Notes: generated by a model not told the origin, from the letters alone. A stretch of DNA of 64,000 bases from Sphingobacterium endophyticum (GCF_009733535.1 NZ_SMMI01000003.1:124001-188000), one strand, 5' to 3'; shown: positions 32,515-41,974, counted from the first letter of the stretch. A program made the numbers and translations.

Positions 32515-34776
32515 TTAAAATCCTAACCTATCGTCTTCCATTAGTTGCGAATCATTCTTCGCAGGATCATTTCCATAGAATTGTGAGAAATTCGAACAGT
32601 TCATTTCGAATCTGGTAATTCCACCTGGCGGCTGAGGGAAATCTTCTTGGGAATAACTCAAGTCTTTATCTTTATAAACTTTATTCATATAAAGTCCAAA
32701 AACAGGCATCGCAGCTGCAGCACCTTGACCGTATTGCATACTGCTAAAGCTAATTCCACGATCCTCGGCACCGGTCCATACACCGGTTACTAGTTCAGGT
32801 GTAATCCCAATAAACCAAGCATCTGAATTATCATTTGTTGTTCCCGTTTTCCCACCAATTGGATTTTTCAATCCTCCAAAATTAGGGTCCCATCTAAGAC
32901 GAGATCCGGTACCACCATCAACAACGCCTTTCAGCATATCAACCATGGCATATGCCGTTTCACTGTTCAAGGCTTTTAAAACTTTAGGAGCTTTCTCATA
33001 GATTGGAGCACCATTTTTATCTTCAATTCTTAAAATCATTGTTGGTTCAACCCATGTTCCTTGATTTACGAAAGCTGAATATGCACCAACCATATCAAAT
33101 AAGGAAGCATCATATGATCCTAAAGCAATAGAAAGGTTGTTTGGAATATTTGAATTGACTCCCATTCTTTTAGTAAGATCTGCAACATTAGCCGCTCCGA
33201 CCTCACTAATTAAATAAGCAGAGGCAAAGTTTTGAGAATATTTAATGGCATTTTTCAATGTTATGGGGTCACCACCTTGGGTAGTTCCTTTCGGAGTCCA
33301 ATCTCCATAAGTACGCATGTGATTAGGTACTGATACACAAGGTCCATATCCATTGTCGATAGCATAAGCATATACAAATGGTTTAGCTGTTGAACCCACT
33401 TGTCGAGTACCCAACTTCACTTGATCATATTTAAAATGCTCAAAGTCTATTCCTCCTACCCAAGCACGGATGTAACCTGTTTGAGGTTCCATTGACACCA
33501 TCGCATTCCTTAAAAACAACTTGGTATACTTAATTGAATCCATAGGAGTCATTACGGTATCAACACTACCTCGCCAAGTAAATAAGTTCATAGGAACCTT
33601 TTTCTCAAAATCCTTCTTGATCTGATCTTCGGAAAGACCTTCTGCTTTCAATACTCTGTACCGGTCTGAGCGCTTCATCCCAGTAACCAATAAGTTTGCA
33701 TTTTTCCCGGTGAAAGCATTTCTACGACGCCATTGTTTATCAAACTCATTCTGCAAGCGCTTCATCCACTCTTTTTGAGCTTCCTCAGCATACTGTTGCA
33801 TTTTGAAATTGATTGGAGTATAGACTTTGAGACCATCACGATCTAAATCATATGGTGTACCATCTGGCTTAGTAATGGCCAAACGTTGGAATTCTTTTTT
33901 AATTTCTTCCTTCAGGACTGCTCTAAAATACGGAGCTAAACCTTCACCATAGTTTGAAATGGTTAATTTTAATCCCAAAGGTTCGCTTTTGTATTTGTCG
34001 AATTCTTCATTAGTAATATAATTCTGATCTCTCATGTTTTGAAGGACTAGATTCCTTCTTGCAATTGCTCGCTCAGGGAATCGAACAGGAGAATAGTATC
34101 CCGGTCCCTTTAACATACCAACTAATAATGCAGACTGAGCAGGAGTTAATTTTTCTGGAGTGGAATTAAAGAACGTTCGAGCAGCGGATTTGATACCAAA
34201 GGTATTATATGCCCCAAAGTCAACCGTATTGAAATACATCATAACGATTTCTTCCTTGGTATAATTTCTTTCTAGACGAACAGAGGTAATCCATTCCTGG
34301 AATTTCTGCATAATACGTTTGATGGCATTTTTTTCTCTTTTCTCAGCAAAAAGATTTAATGCCAACTGTTGAGTAATTGTACTCCCTCCTTGCTTATTTC
34401 CGGCAAGAGTGAGTAAAACTGTTGACATTGTACGGGAATAATCGATTCCTGAATGTTCGTAGAATCGTTTATCCTCTGTAGAGATTAAGGCTTGAACTAG
34501 CGAAGGTGCTAATTCATTGTATTTCACATTTGATCTGTTGTGTACGAAGTATGTTCCCAAAACTCGGTTATCATCAGTCAAAATCTCAGATGCTAAATTG
34601 CTTTTTGGATTTTCAAGATCTTTGAAGGTAGGTAACTTACCGAAAATTCCAATTCTCACACTCAGGAGGAATAGACCTGCAAACAAAACCAAACCCAACA
34701 ATACTTTCCAGAAAAGACCTGAATATCTCTTTACGTCTTCTTCAGTCAGTTTACTACTTTTTGATTCTCTCTTCAT
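32515..34776 (-). CDS. mrcA: Penicillin-binding protein 1A, class A (transglycosylase/transpeptidase)
   Basis: 753-aa bifunctional peptidoglycan synthase. One N-terminal membrane helix (residues ~24-46), then a GT51 transglycosylase domain with the catalytic Glu in ALISTEDKRFYEHSGIDY and GGSTITQQLALNLF. The transpeptidase domain has the Ser nucleophile in QVGSTAKPFVYAYAI, the SxN motif KYSQNFAS and the KTG motif GGKTGTTNDNSDAWF. The C-terminal tail is Asn/Asp-rich. It has its own terminator downstream and a candidate promoter about 90 bases upstream. Confidence 0.94.
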   Translation of the reverse strand: MKRESKSSKLTEEDVKRYSGLFWKVLLGLVLFAGLFLLSVRIGIFGKLPTFKDLENPKSNLASEILTDDNRVLGTYFVHNRSNVKYNELAPSLVQALISTEDKRFYEHSGIDYSRTMSTVLLTLAGNKQGGSTITQQLALNLFAEKREKNAIKRIMQKFQEWITSVRLERNYTKEEIVMMYFNTVDFGAYNTFGIKSAARTFFNSTPEKLTPAQSALLVGMLKGPGYYSPVRFPERAIARRNLVLQNMRDQNYITNEEFDKYKSEPLGLKLTISNYGEGLAPYFRAVLKEEIKKEFQRLAITKPDGTPYDLDRDGLKVYTPINFKMQQYAEEAQKEWMKRLQNEFDKQWRRRNAFTGKNANLLVTGMKRSDRYRVLKAEGLSEDQIKKDFEKKVPMNLFTWRGSVDTVMTPMDSIKYTKLFLRNAMVSMEPQTGYIRAWVGGIDFEHFKYDQVKLGTRQVGSTAKPFVYAYAIDNGYGPCVSVPNHMRTYGDWTPKGTTQGGDPITLKNAIKYSQNFASAYLISEVGAANVADLTKRMGVNSNIPNNLSIALGSYDASLFDMVGAYSAFVNQGTWVEPTMILRIEDKNGAPIYEKAPKVLKALNSETAYAMVDMLKGVVDGGTGSRLRWDPNFGGLKNPIGGKTGTTNDNSDAWFIGITPELVTGVWTGAEDRGISFSSMQYGQGAAAAMPVFGLYMNKVYKDKDLSYSQEDFPQPPGGITRFEMNCSNFSQFYGNDPAKNDSQLMEDDRLGF

Positions 34777-34868
34777 TTGTTAATTTAATGAAACAACGAA
34801 CTTATTCTTACTACTTTAAGTCCTTTTCCCTATAAACAGTAAGTGTGCCAAATCTCATTTGACAACAA

Positions 34869-34897
34869 CAAAAATACCATATTTTTCTCGATGTCAA
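34869..34897 (-). promoter_or_regulatory. Candidate Bacteroidota promoter for the PBP1A gene
   Basis: Minus strand -7 TATTTTTG (34869-34876), with a TTG at 34895-34897 about 18 bases further upstream as -33. This leaves a leader of roughly 85 nt before the ATG. The rest of 34777-35000 shows no gene. Confidence 0.42.
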
Positions 34898-35000
34898 TAA
34901 ATCTTGTCCTTCTAAGTTCTAAAAAAGATGAATTGATCTTGGGAATTGTCTGTTTAAAACGAATTGAAGGCGGAAAAAAATAACTACCTTAGTTTAGTAT

Positions 35001-36218
35001 ATGCCAAAAATAAAATCACAAGCTGGACTACTTTTTATTTTCATTACCGTTGTTCTAGATTCTATTGGACTGGGGATCATTATCCCGGTAATGCCGGCAT
35101 TAATTAAAGAATTGATTCATGGTGATCTTAGTCAAGCATCCTCTTATGGCGGGTGGTTAACGTTTTGTTATGCCTTTATGCAGTTCTTTTTTGCAGCGAT
35201 TTTAGGAAATCTTAGCGATCATTATGGCCGAAGGCCGGTTTTACTATGTTCATTATTCGGTTTTACAATCAATTATTTATTAATCGGGTTTGCACCATCA
35301 ATATTTTGGCTATTTGTAGGTCGATTGGTCGCTGGTATCACAGGAGCAAGTCATACTGTTGCTGCTGCCTATATAGCTGATGTTTCAACTAAAGAAAACA
35401 AAGCACAAAATTTCGGGTTGTTGGGAGCTGCATTTGGGTTGGGATTTATTATCGGACCAGTAATCGGTGGTGTCTTAGGACATTACGGACCTAGGTATCC
35501 GTTCTTCGCTGCAGCTGGATTAACCTTATTTAATTTTCTATATGGATATTTCGTAGTTCCTGAATCGCTCCCGAAAGAACACCGTAGAAATTTCAGATGG
35601 ATAAATGCAAATCCTATCGGCAGTTTTAGGCATTTAAAAAAATACCCGATTATCATGCCGCTGGTAGTTTGTATTTTTCTGATCAATATAGCTGCTCATG
35701 CAGTTCAAAGCACATGGTCTTATTTTACCATGGAAAAATTTCAATGGAATGAAAGAATGGTTGGTTATTCTTTGGGAGTCATCGGCATACTTTTAACTAT
35801 TGTTCAAGCTGGATTAATACGGGTTATCATACCTAAATTGGGGATTGCTAAAAGTATAATTCTAGGTTTAAGCTTAAACTGTATTTCCTTATTAGGATAT
35901 GGACTTGTTGACAGCACTATGCTATTATTTGTGACGAGTATTTTTTATGTTTTTGCTGGAATTGCGGGTCCGGCCATGCAATCATCGATTTCAAATCATA
36001 CTCCGGCAAATGAACAAGGTCAGATTCAAGGGGGATTGACCAGCATCATTAGTTTAACGGCAATTATCGGACCTTTAGTAATGACCAGCTTATTTTCATT
36101 TTTCACCAAAAAAAGTGGCCCGATTTACTTGCCGGGCGCACCATTTTTTCTTGGAAGTTTTCTAGCATTGATAGCAGTTATTATAGCCATCAATTACTTT
36201 CGACACAATAAGAATTAA
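35001..36218 (+). CDS. MFS transporter, TetA-like
   Basis: 405-aa, 12-helix major facilitator of the TetA/TCR group. Motif A (GNLSDHYGRRPVLL) and the antiporter motif C (GLLGAAFGLGFIIGPVIGGV) mark it as a probable drug/proton antiporter; N-terminal VLDSIGLGIIIPVMPALI is typical. The sequence alone does not say whether it carries tetracycline, and chromosomal homologues of this type are often of unknown substrate. It has no adjacent repressor. Its stop overlaps the convergent ispF stop by four bases. Confidence 0.87.
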   Translation: MPKIKSQAGLLFIFITVVLDSIGLGIIIPVMPALIKELIHGDLSQASSYGGWLTFCYAFMQFFFAAILGNLSDHYGRRPVLLCSLFGFTINYLLIGFAPSIFWLFVGRLVAGITGASHTVAAAYIADVSTKENKAQNFGLLGAAFGLGFIIGPVIGGVLGHYGPRYPFFAAAGLTLFNFLYGYFVVPESLPKEHRRNFRWINANPIGSFRHLKKYPIIMPLVVCIFLINIAAHAVQSTWSYFTMEKFQWNERMVGYSLGVIGILLTIVQAGLIRVIIPKLGIAKSIILGLSLNCISLLGYGLVDSTMLLFVTSIFYVFAGIAGPAMQSSISNHTPANEQGQIQGGLTSIISLTAIIGPLVMTSLFSFFTKKSGPIYLPGAPFFLGSFLALIAVIIAINYFRHNKN

Positions 36219-36697
36219 TTGATTTTTTCTAAAAGGCATACTGCATACGCAACCACACCTTCTTCCCTGCCTATAAATCCCATTTGTTCGTTTGTTGTCG
36301 CTTTAATGGAAACATCTTCAACGGAAATTCCAGCAGCTGCCGCAATATTTTCCTTCATTTGAGGTATATATGGTTTTATTTTGGGTGCTTCTAGGCATAA
36401 CATGCCGTCAATATTCCCCAATTCAAACCCTTTTTCTTTTATTAATTTGATACAGTGTCTCAACAAGTCTAGGCTATTTGCACCTTTCCAACGTTCATCC
36501 GTATTTGGAAAGTGATAACCAATATCTTCTAAATTTGCAGCACCCAGGATTGCATCGCAAATTGCATGTGCCAATACATCTGCATCCGAATGTCCAAAAG
36601 CACCGGCGTGATGATCCAAGGTTACACCACCCACGACAAATGGGTGTCCTGACTTCATTTGATGGACATCAAATCCAAATCCTACTTTAATCTTCAT
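36215..36697 (-). CDS. ispF: 2-C-methyl-D-erythritol 2,4-cyclodiphosphate synthase
   Basis: 160-aa MEP-pathway enzyme, forming the cyclodiphosphate on the way to isopentenyl diphosphate. Zinc ligands and signature are in VGFGFDVHQMK, GAFGHSDADVLAHAICDAIL and NLEDIGYHFPNTD; the end EGVVAYAVCLLE is normal. The frame extends 21 codons upstream to 36760, but ATG at 36697 (MKIKVGFGFDVHQ) is the conserved start. This gene and the prenyl synthase at 28055 belong to one isoprenoid pathway but are not adjacent. Confidence 0.94.
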   Translation of the reverse strand: MKIKVGFGFDVHQMKSGHPFVVGGVTLDHHAGAFGHSDADVLAHAICDAILGAANLEDIGYHFPNTDERWKGANSLDLLRHCIKLIKEKGFELGNIDGMLCLEAPKIKPYIPQMKENIAAAAGISVEDVSIKATTNEQMGFIGREEGVVAYAVCLLEKIN

Positions 36698-36772
36698 AAA
36701 ACGAAGATAGCGAATATTATTAGACGAAGGGAAAGCATGGAAGGTTTCTGATGTTATCAATAGAAAAAGACT

Positions 36773-36821
36773 AGAAGCTAAAAAAGGGCAGGAATGTTAT
36801 CCCTGCCCTTTTTTAGCTTCT
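36773..36821. terminator. 20-bp stem terminator between the glgA-like gene and ispF
   Basis: AGAAGCT-A6-GGGCAGG (36773-36792) pairs perfectly with 36802-36821 around a 9-base loop. The A6/T6 tract lies within the stem. Placed just after the glgA-like stop (36834) on the minus strand, it would end that transcript and isolate ispF. Confidence 0.88.
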
Positions 36822-36833
36822 TAAATTCAAGCT

Positions 36834-37655
36834 TTATGCTGAAACTTCTTCGTTTACAAACTCATCGTATAGTTCTGAGAAAGCTTCATAATCTTCATCA
36901 GATGATGGTTCGAATGTACGGATATTATTTTCTTGGATATAAGCAAGAATTTCCGGGTTTATGTCTGCATCAGCTTTAACTACTACATCAGTAAAGGAAA
37001 GAGCTCCTTTGTAAATGTCGACATAGCTTCCAGAGCCATAATCTTTTAATTTGTCTGCATCGATATCTACTTGCGCAGCCATCTCAGCATACTTGCTCCC
37101 TAATGAATCATTTCCAAATTCTTCATTATATAATGAAAAGAATACTTTGGAGTCTTTGAATGTAGGGTCATCTTGATAAACCGTCTTTAAATATGCAGGT
37201 ACCATTGCAGTAAACCATCCATGACAGTGCACTACATCTGGTGACCAGCCTAATTTTTTAACGGTCTCTAAAGCGCCTTTACAGAAAAACAATGACCGCT
37301 CATTGTTGTCTGCAAATCCTTTTCCATGCTCATCACGAAAAACTTTTTTCCGCTGAAAGTATTCTTCATTATCCAAGAAGTACACTTGCATTCTTGCCGC
37401 CGGCAAAGATGCTACCTTAATAATTAGCGGATTATCATTATTGTCCACCACAATGTTCATTCCCGACAACCTTATCACTTCATGAAGACGATTTCTGCGC
37501 TCATTAATATTACCAAAACGCGGCATTAGAATTCGAATCTCGAATCCTTTTTCTTGCATAGCATGTGGTAACTGGCGTGTAATTTCAGAAATTTTACTTA
37601 TTTCAAGGAAAGGCGACATTTCATGGGTTATAAACAAGATTTTCGTTTTTGCCAT
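36834..37655 (-). CDS. Glycogen/starch synthase homologue, N-terminal domain only
   Basis: 273-aa protein corresponding only to the N-terminal GT5 (starch synthase catalytic) domain: KILFITHEMSPFLE, PHAMQEKGFEIRILMPRFGN, VVHCHGWFTAMVPAYLK and DVVVKADADINPEIL. The C-terminal GT-B donor domain of GlgA (about 200 residues more) is absent. The K-x-G-G-L ADP-glucose loop reads ISKIS. Glycogen synthesis by this protein alone is therefore doubtful. This short form beside panC recurs in Bacteroidota as far as I know, so it is not a fresh truncation. The acidic C-terminus (DEDYEAFSELYDEFVNEE) is distinctive. ATG 37655 is preferred over TTG two codons upstream. Confidence 0.85.
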   Translation of the reverse strand: MAKTKILFITHEMSPFLEISKISEITRQLPHAMQEKGFEIRILMPRFGNINERRNRLHEVIRLSGMNIVVDNNDNPLIIKVASLPAARMQVYFLDNEEYFQRKKVFRDEHGKGFADNNERSLFFCKGALETVKKLGWSPDVVHCHGWFTAMVPAYLKTVYQDDPTFKDSKVFFSLYNEEFGNDSLGSKYAEMAAQVDIDADKLKDYGSGSYVDIYKGALSFTDVVVKADADINPEILAYIQENNIRTFEPSSDEDYEAFSELYDEFVNEEVSA

Positions 37656-37699
37656 CTCCAACTGTTTTTTTTGTATTATTGAATAGTAAAATCGGTCTA

Positions 37700-37730
37700 C
37701 AAAGATACAATTAATTTATCAATTTTACAA
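37700..37730 (-). promoter_or_regulatory. Bacteroidota-type promoter for the glgA-like gene
   Basis: Minus strand -7 TATCTTTG (37700-37707) and a TTG at 37728-37730, spaced 20 bases, the expected geometry. The leader would be about 40 nt. This is the best two-box promoter in the window. Confidence 0.55.
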
Positions 37731-37803
37731 TTGATTAAAAATCATCATTTTATAATTTAAAGATTATTCCCCACTTTTGCACCTTATTTCTTAATTTTTG
37801 CCC

Positions 37804-38652
37804 GTGAAAATATTTCGCACAAAGGTGGAACTCCAACAAGAATTGAGTGGAATTCGCCAAGAAAATAAAGTCATTACCTTGGTTCCGACCATGGGTGCAC
37901 TACATGAAGGACACCTGTCACTTATTAATTATGCCAAACCACTTACCGATGTAACAGTATGCAGCATATTCGTTAATCCAACTCAGTTTAATGATCCTAA
38001 GGATTTGGAAAAATATCCTCGCCCTATTGAAAACGACATTGCCCTTCTAGAGTCTGTTGACTGTGATATCCTGTTTATGCCTTCTGTTGAAGAAATGTAC
38101 CCTGAAAATGATCCTGAATGGCATATTGACTTAGGAGATTTGGATAAAATCTGGGAAGGTGAACACCGTCCTGGCCACTTCCAGGGTGTTACACAAATCG
38201 TTTACAAGCTGTTTAATTTAGTAAAACCAAATCAAGCATGCTTTGGACAGAAGGATTTTCAACAAGTCATGGTCATTCAACGAATGGTTGATATCAAAAA
38301 ACTGAACATTAAACTTCTTATCTGTCCGATCATTAGGAGCGACAAAGGCTTGGCATTAAGTTCGAGAAACGCAAGACTTTCAGCTGAAGGAAAAGAAAAT
38401 GCATTGACACTCATTAAGTCACTTACATATATTAAAGATCATTTTGGTAAAAAAACTATTCCCGATCTTTTGAAAGCTGCGGAAGAAATTATTGCCTCGA
38501 ACCCAGCAGTAGAACTGGAGTACTTAAGCATCTGTGAAACAAAAACATTAGCTCCGGCAATGAATATTGACCCAAGCAAAGATTATGTAGCATTAATTAC
38601 TGCATGGGTGGAAGGAGTCCGTTTAATAGACAACATATTACTTTCTCATTAG
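37804..38652 (+). CDS. panC: Pantothenate synthetase (pantoate-beta-alanine ligase)
   Basis: 282-aa enzyme joining pantoate and beta-alanine in coenzyme A biosynthesis. The nucleotidyltransferase HIGH-type motif (VPTMGALHEGHLSLI), FVNPTQFNDPKDLEKYPR, FGQKDFQQ and the KMSKS-like RSDKGLALSSRN are all present. No ATG exists at the 5' end. GTG 37804 (VKIFRTKVE) fits the usual MKIF start; TTG 37798 is the alternative. panD follows after 43 bases, giving a panCD unit that supplies both the ligase and its beta-alanine substrate. Confidence 0.94.
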   Translation: MKIFRTKVELQQELSGIRQENKVITLVPTMGALHEGHLSLINYAKPLTDVTVCSIFVNPTQFNDPKDLEKYPRPIENDIALLESVDCDILFMPSVEEMYPENDPEWHIDLGDLDKIWEGEHRPGHFQGVTQIVYKLFNLVKPNQACFGQKDFQQVMVIQRMVDIKKLNIKLLICPIIRSDKGLALSSRNARLSAEGKENALTLIKSLTYIKDHFGKKTIPDLLKAAEEIIASNPAVELEYLSICETKTLAPAMNIDPSKDYVALITAWVEGVRLIDNILLSH

Positions 38653-38683
38653 AATAATATTTAAATCAAATTTTTTAAAAGAC

Positions 38684-38691
38684 TAACTTTG
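38684..38691 (+). promoter_or_regulatory. Candidate -7 box TAACTTTG before panD
   Basis: Exact TAnnTTTG, four bases before the panD ATG. It would give a leaderless panD transcript if used; panD may otherwise be read from panC. Confidence 0.3.
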
Positions 38692-38695
38692 CATT

Positions 38696-39043
38696 ATGAT
38701 GATAGAAGTAATGAAATCGAAAATTCATAGAGCCCGTGTTACGCAGGCTGAATTGAATTACGTGGGAAGCATCACCATTGACCAAGATTTAATGGATGCT
38801 GCAGACATAATTGCTAATGAAAAAGTACAAATCGTAAATAACAATAACGGGGCAAGGCTAGAAACTTATGTTATTCCTGGCGAACGCGGGACAGGCACAA
38901 TCTGTTTAAATGGAGCTGCAGCTCGTCTTGTACAAGTAGGTGATATCGTAATTATCATCTCTTACGCTTTAATGGAACGTGAAGAAGCAAGAAACCATAA
39001 ACCTTTATTGGTTTTCCCTGACGAGCATAATAAAATTGTTTAA
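38696..39043 (+). CDS. panD: Aspartate 1-decarboxylase proenzyme
   Basis: 115-aa pyruvoyl-dependent enzyme that makes beta-alanine from aspartate. The self-cleavage site Gly24-Ser25 lies in [13 protein letters not shown], and Ser25 becomes the pyruvoyl group. Other family landmarks: [35 protein letters not shown] and [11 protein letters not shown]. Two ATG codons are adjacent. It forms a pair with panC. Confidence 0.95.
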   Translation: MMIEVMKSKIHRARVTQAELNYVGSITIDQDLMDAADIIANEKVQIVNNNNGARLETYVIPGERGTGTICLNGAAARLVQVGDIVIIISYALMEREEARNHKPLLVFPDEHNKIV

Positions 39044-39075
39044 TAAGAAAAAACATTTTTTTGCTAATTTTAGCA

Positions 39076-39083
39076 TACATTTG
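39076..39083 (+). promoter_or_regulatory. Candidate -7 box TACATTTG
   Basis: Exact TAnnTTTG, eight bases before the ATG of the His-rich protein. A TTTG at 39060-39063 is too close to serve as -33. Confidence 0.35.
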
Positions 39084-39091
39084 ACTAGTGC

Positions 39092-39454
39092 ATGCATAGA
39101 CTAATCTCATATCGTCAAGTCGTTGCCAATTTCCTCCTTGTATGGATGATTGGCATTATCGTCAGTGGCGTAGTCTTCATGCACAAAGAGGTCACTTCAA
39201 CTGGTGAAATTGTCACCCACATTCACCCTTACAACCTTGGTGAAAAAAAACACCACCAGCATCATTCAGATGCTGAAATCCGATATTTAGATATTGTTTA
39301 CCAAGGGAGTTATCTTAATTGGTCTTCTGTAGTCTTTGAAGCCCCAATTCTACCTGAATTCTCCATAATGGAGTTTGGCTTTAAATTTTATGAGCTTATT
39401 TTTCAAACTCATGAAATTCGTACTGGGCGCGGTCCACCTTCCTATTTAGCTTAA
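39092..39454 (+). CDS. His-rich small membrane-anchored protein, unknown function
   Basis: 120 aa with one hydrophobic segment (residues ~10-30, VVANFLLVWMIGIIVSGVVF). A His-rich loop follows (His43, His45 in VTHIHPYNLG and His54, 55, 57, 58 in KKHHQHHSD). The protein ends RTGRGPPSYLA, a tail I associate with small Bacteroidota proteins next to TonB receptors. The His cluster suggests metal binding (inference). First gene of a three-gene set with a TonB receptor and a thioredoxin. The 177-bp gap to the receptor holds no convincing gene. Confidence 0.72.
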   Translation: MHRLISYRQVVANFLLVWMIGIIVSGVVFMHKEVTSTGEIVTHIHPYNLGEKKHHQHHSDAEIRYLDIVYQGSYLNWSSVVFEAPILPEFSIMEFGFKFYELIFQTHEIRTGRGPPSYLA

Positions 39455-39631
39455 AAACATTCTTTATTAATTGACCTTATTGGCTTTAAAAACAGGACAC
39501 TTTCCTTGTAATTAAGCCAAATTGTCTCCATTTTTTGATGTATGCTGTAGCCATTAATATTGAGCTACAAATTGCTTGGTCATTCCACATAATGTGGTTT
39601 GGTTTCGCAATAATTTATCAGCTAATAAAAT

Positions 39632-41974
39632 ATGAAATTATTTCTACTCAGGAATTTCCTGATCATTATATGCCTCGCATTAGGCAACCAAATTCTCTAT
39701 GCTCAAATTTCCGGTCGTGTGATCAACGACAAACAAGAACCCATTGCTAATGCTACCGTTCAATTAGAGGGGACAAAGATCGGGACATCAACAGATAGTC
39801 TGGGATTCTTTGAATTAGATCAGCAAACGCTGAAAAACACAGTTGTTTCTGTAAGGGCAGTTGGATATCAACATGCAAAGAAACAGATCACCTCAAACTC
39901 ACAATCTAATGTCAATATTGTCCTTCATGAAGATAACCTCAATTTAAATGAGGTTGTAGTAAGTGCTTCACGGTATGGTATGGAAAGAAAAAAGGCACCT
40001 GTTATTGTGAATGTATTGAGCCCAAAACTATTTACAGCTACACAATCAGTCGCCATGTCTGAAACTTTAAATTATCAACCTGGAGTCAGGGTAGAGAACA
40101 ATTGTCAAAACTGTGGATTTACGCAAGTTCGTTTAAATGGCATGGAAGGAGCATATTCACAAATATTAATTAATAGTAGATCCGTATTTTCTGCTCTCAA
40201 TAGCGTATATGGATTAGATCAAATCCCTACTTCGATGATCGACCGAATTGAAGTCGTTCGTTCAGGCGGATCGGCTCTATTTGGTGCAAATGCAATTGCT
40301 GGAACAATAAATATCATTACAAAAGACCCCGTTGAGAACGATTGGCAAATAAAATCTACGAACAGCATTATTGATGGCCAATCATGGGACAATACCATTG
40401 ATTTTAACACCTCTTATGTAGACAATGACTTAAGAGCTGGAGCAACTTTTTATGGCATGCACCGCAATAGGCAGGCTTACGATGCAAATGGAGATGGGTT
40501 CTCAGAAATGACTAAATTGAAAAACATAACCTTTGGAACGAAAGCTTTCTATAAACCCTCAGAGTTCAACAAATTAACACTTGATCTGAGTGCCTTAAAT
40601 GAATTCAGAAGAGGTGGTGACAATCTTGACAAGGCTCCTCACTTTACAGATGTAACTGAACAGCTTCGGACAAACACGTTTATTGGGGGATTAACTTACG
40701 ATCATTATTCAAAAGATTATAAACATAAAATTTCAATTTATGGTTCTGGTCAACTCACAGATCGAGAAAGCTTTTATGGAGGATTAGGAGGTGGCAGAAC
40801 TCCACAAGATAGTGTTCTTGCATCAAATGCATATGGTGATACAGATGATTTTGCCATGGTTGTTGGTGCTCAATATACCTATACTTTTGAAAAGGACGTT
40901 TTAACTGCTGGAATAGAATATAATAACAACCGAACTAAAGATAAAATTCCAGGATATGATCGTCTGATTGACCAAAAGACAAATGGTTTGGGTTCATATG
41001 CTCAATATGAATGGAACATTTTAGACAACTTTAAAACATTAGTGGGTGCGAGATATGACTATACTTATGTAGATGGCAGCTATAAATTAGCCGGATACGA
41101 CCGGAATTCATCGCAAAATTTTGGAACATTCAGTCCTAGGTTGACGCTATTATATGACATTACAGATTATCTGCAATTTCGAGGGGGGTATGCTAGGGGC
41201 TTTCGTGCTCCGCAAGCATTTAATGAAGATATGCACGTAACATCTATAGGTGGACAACAGGTGTTTGTTCTAATTGGAGAAAATTTAAAAACCGAATATT
41301 CAAATGCCTATACAGGTTCCTTAAACTTTACAAAAAATTTTGGTTCTGTTCAGACTAGCCTATTGCTTGAAGGATTTTACACGGATCTTCAAAATCCTTT
41401 TACAAATATCATGACCTCACAAGATGAGAATTTGATCATCCAAGAAATGAGAAATGGTACAGGAGCAAAGGTTTATGGTTCAAATATTGAGCTAAATGTA
41501 GCTCCTTCATCCAAATATACTTTTCAAATGGGAGGAACCATTCAAAGGTCTGAATTTAATGATGAACAATTATTGTATGAAGGTTCAACAGCTGATCAGA
41601 ATATAAGCAGCAAAAGTTTTGTCAGAACACCCAATACTTATGGTTATTTGAATGCTAATTGGAAACCTCTTGAACCATTGAGTATTGATATCACAGGTGT
41701 CTATACTGGAAGCATGATTGTCCCACATGTATTGGAAGGAAAGGAGATGATCTTAAAGAATTCTCCTGACTTCTTTGAGGCAAATTTCAGGCTAGGATAC
41801 ACCTTTTCTTTAAAGAAAGAATTCAGCATGGAGATATTTGGAGGTATGCAAAATGTTTTCAATGCCTTTCAGAAAGATTTCGACCGCGGAGCTTTAAGAG
41901 ATTCAAATTACATCTATGGACCTTCACGACCTAGGACCATTACTTTTGGGATTAAAATTGGTCATTTTCACTAA
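39632..41974 (+). CDS. TonB-dependent receptor with Cys pair in the plug
   Basis: 780-aa outer-membrane receptor. Signal peptide (residues 1-24, ending ILYAQ), then a carboxypeptidase-regulatory-like domain (ISGRVINDKQEPIANATVQL), a TonB plug (~115-225; NEVVVSASRYGMERKKAPVI, SGGSALFGANAIAGTINIIT) and a 22-strand type barrel ending TFGIKIGHFH. The plug carries Cys158-Q-N-Cys161 (VENNCQNCGFTQVRLNGMEG), seen in a subset of Bacteroidota receptors for metals or metallo-cofactors. It is not the SusC type. Its stop overlaps the thioredoxin start by one base. Substrate unassigned. Confidence 0.88.
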   Translation: MKLFLLRNFLIIICLALGNQILYAQISGRVINDKQEPIANATVQLEGTKIGTSTDSLGFFELDQQTLKNTVVSVRAVGYQHAKKQITSNSQSNVNIVLHEDNLNLNEVVVSASRYGMERKKAPVIVNVLSPKLFTATQSVAMSETLNYQPGVRVENNCQNCGFTQVRLNGMEGAYSQILINSRSVFSALNSVYGLDQIPTSMIDRIEVVRSGGSALFGANAIAGTINIITKDPVENDWQIKSTNSIIDGQSWDNTIDFNTSYVDNDLRAGATFYGMHRNRQAYDANGDGFSEMTKLKNITFGTKAFYKPSEFNKLTLDLSALNEFRRGGDNLDKAPHFTDVTEQLRTNTFIGGLTYDHYSKDYKHKISIYGSGQLTDRESFYGGLGGGRTPQDSVLASNAYGDTDDFAMVVGAQYTYTFEKDVLTAGIEYNNNRTKDKIPGYDRLIDQKTNGLGSYAQYEWNILDNFKTLVGARYDYTYVDGSYKLAGYDRNSSQNFGTFSPRLTLLYDITDYLQFRGGYARGFRAPQAFNEDMHVTSIGGQQVFVLIGENLKTEYSNAYTGSLNFTKNFGSVQTSLLLEGFYTDLQNPFTNIMTSQDENLIIQEMRNGTGAKVYGSNIELNVAPSSKYTFQMGGTIQRSEFNDEQLLYEGSTADQNISSKSFVRTPNTYGYLNANWKPLEPLSIDITGVYTGSMIVPHVLEGKEMILKNSPDFFEANFRLGYTFSLKKEFSMEIFGGMQNVFNAFQKDFDRGALRDSNYIYGPSRPRTITFGIKIGHFH

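Noticed and set aside
36834..37655. Calling the glgA-like gene a pseudogene
   Set aside because: The frame is clean, with its own promoter and terminator. The short form beside panC recurs in Bacteroidota to my knowledge.
39535..39750. 71-codon frame between the His-rich protein and the TonB receptor
   Set aside because: It overlaps the receptor's signal peptide in another frame and shows no family features. The gap is more likely leader sequence.
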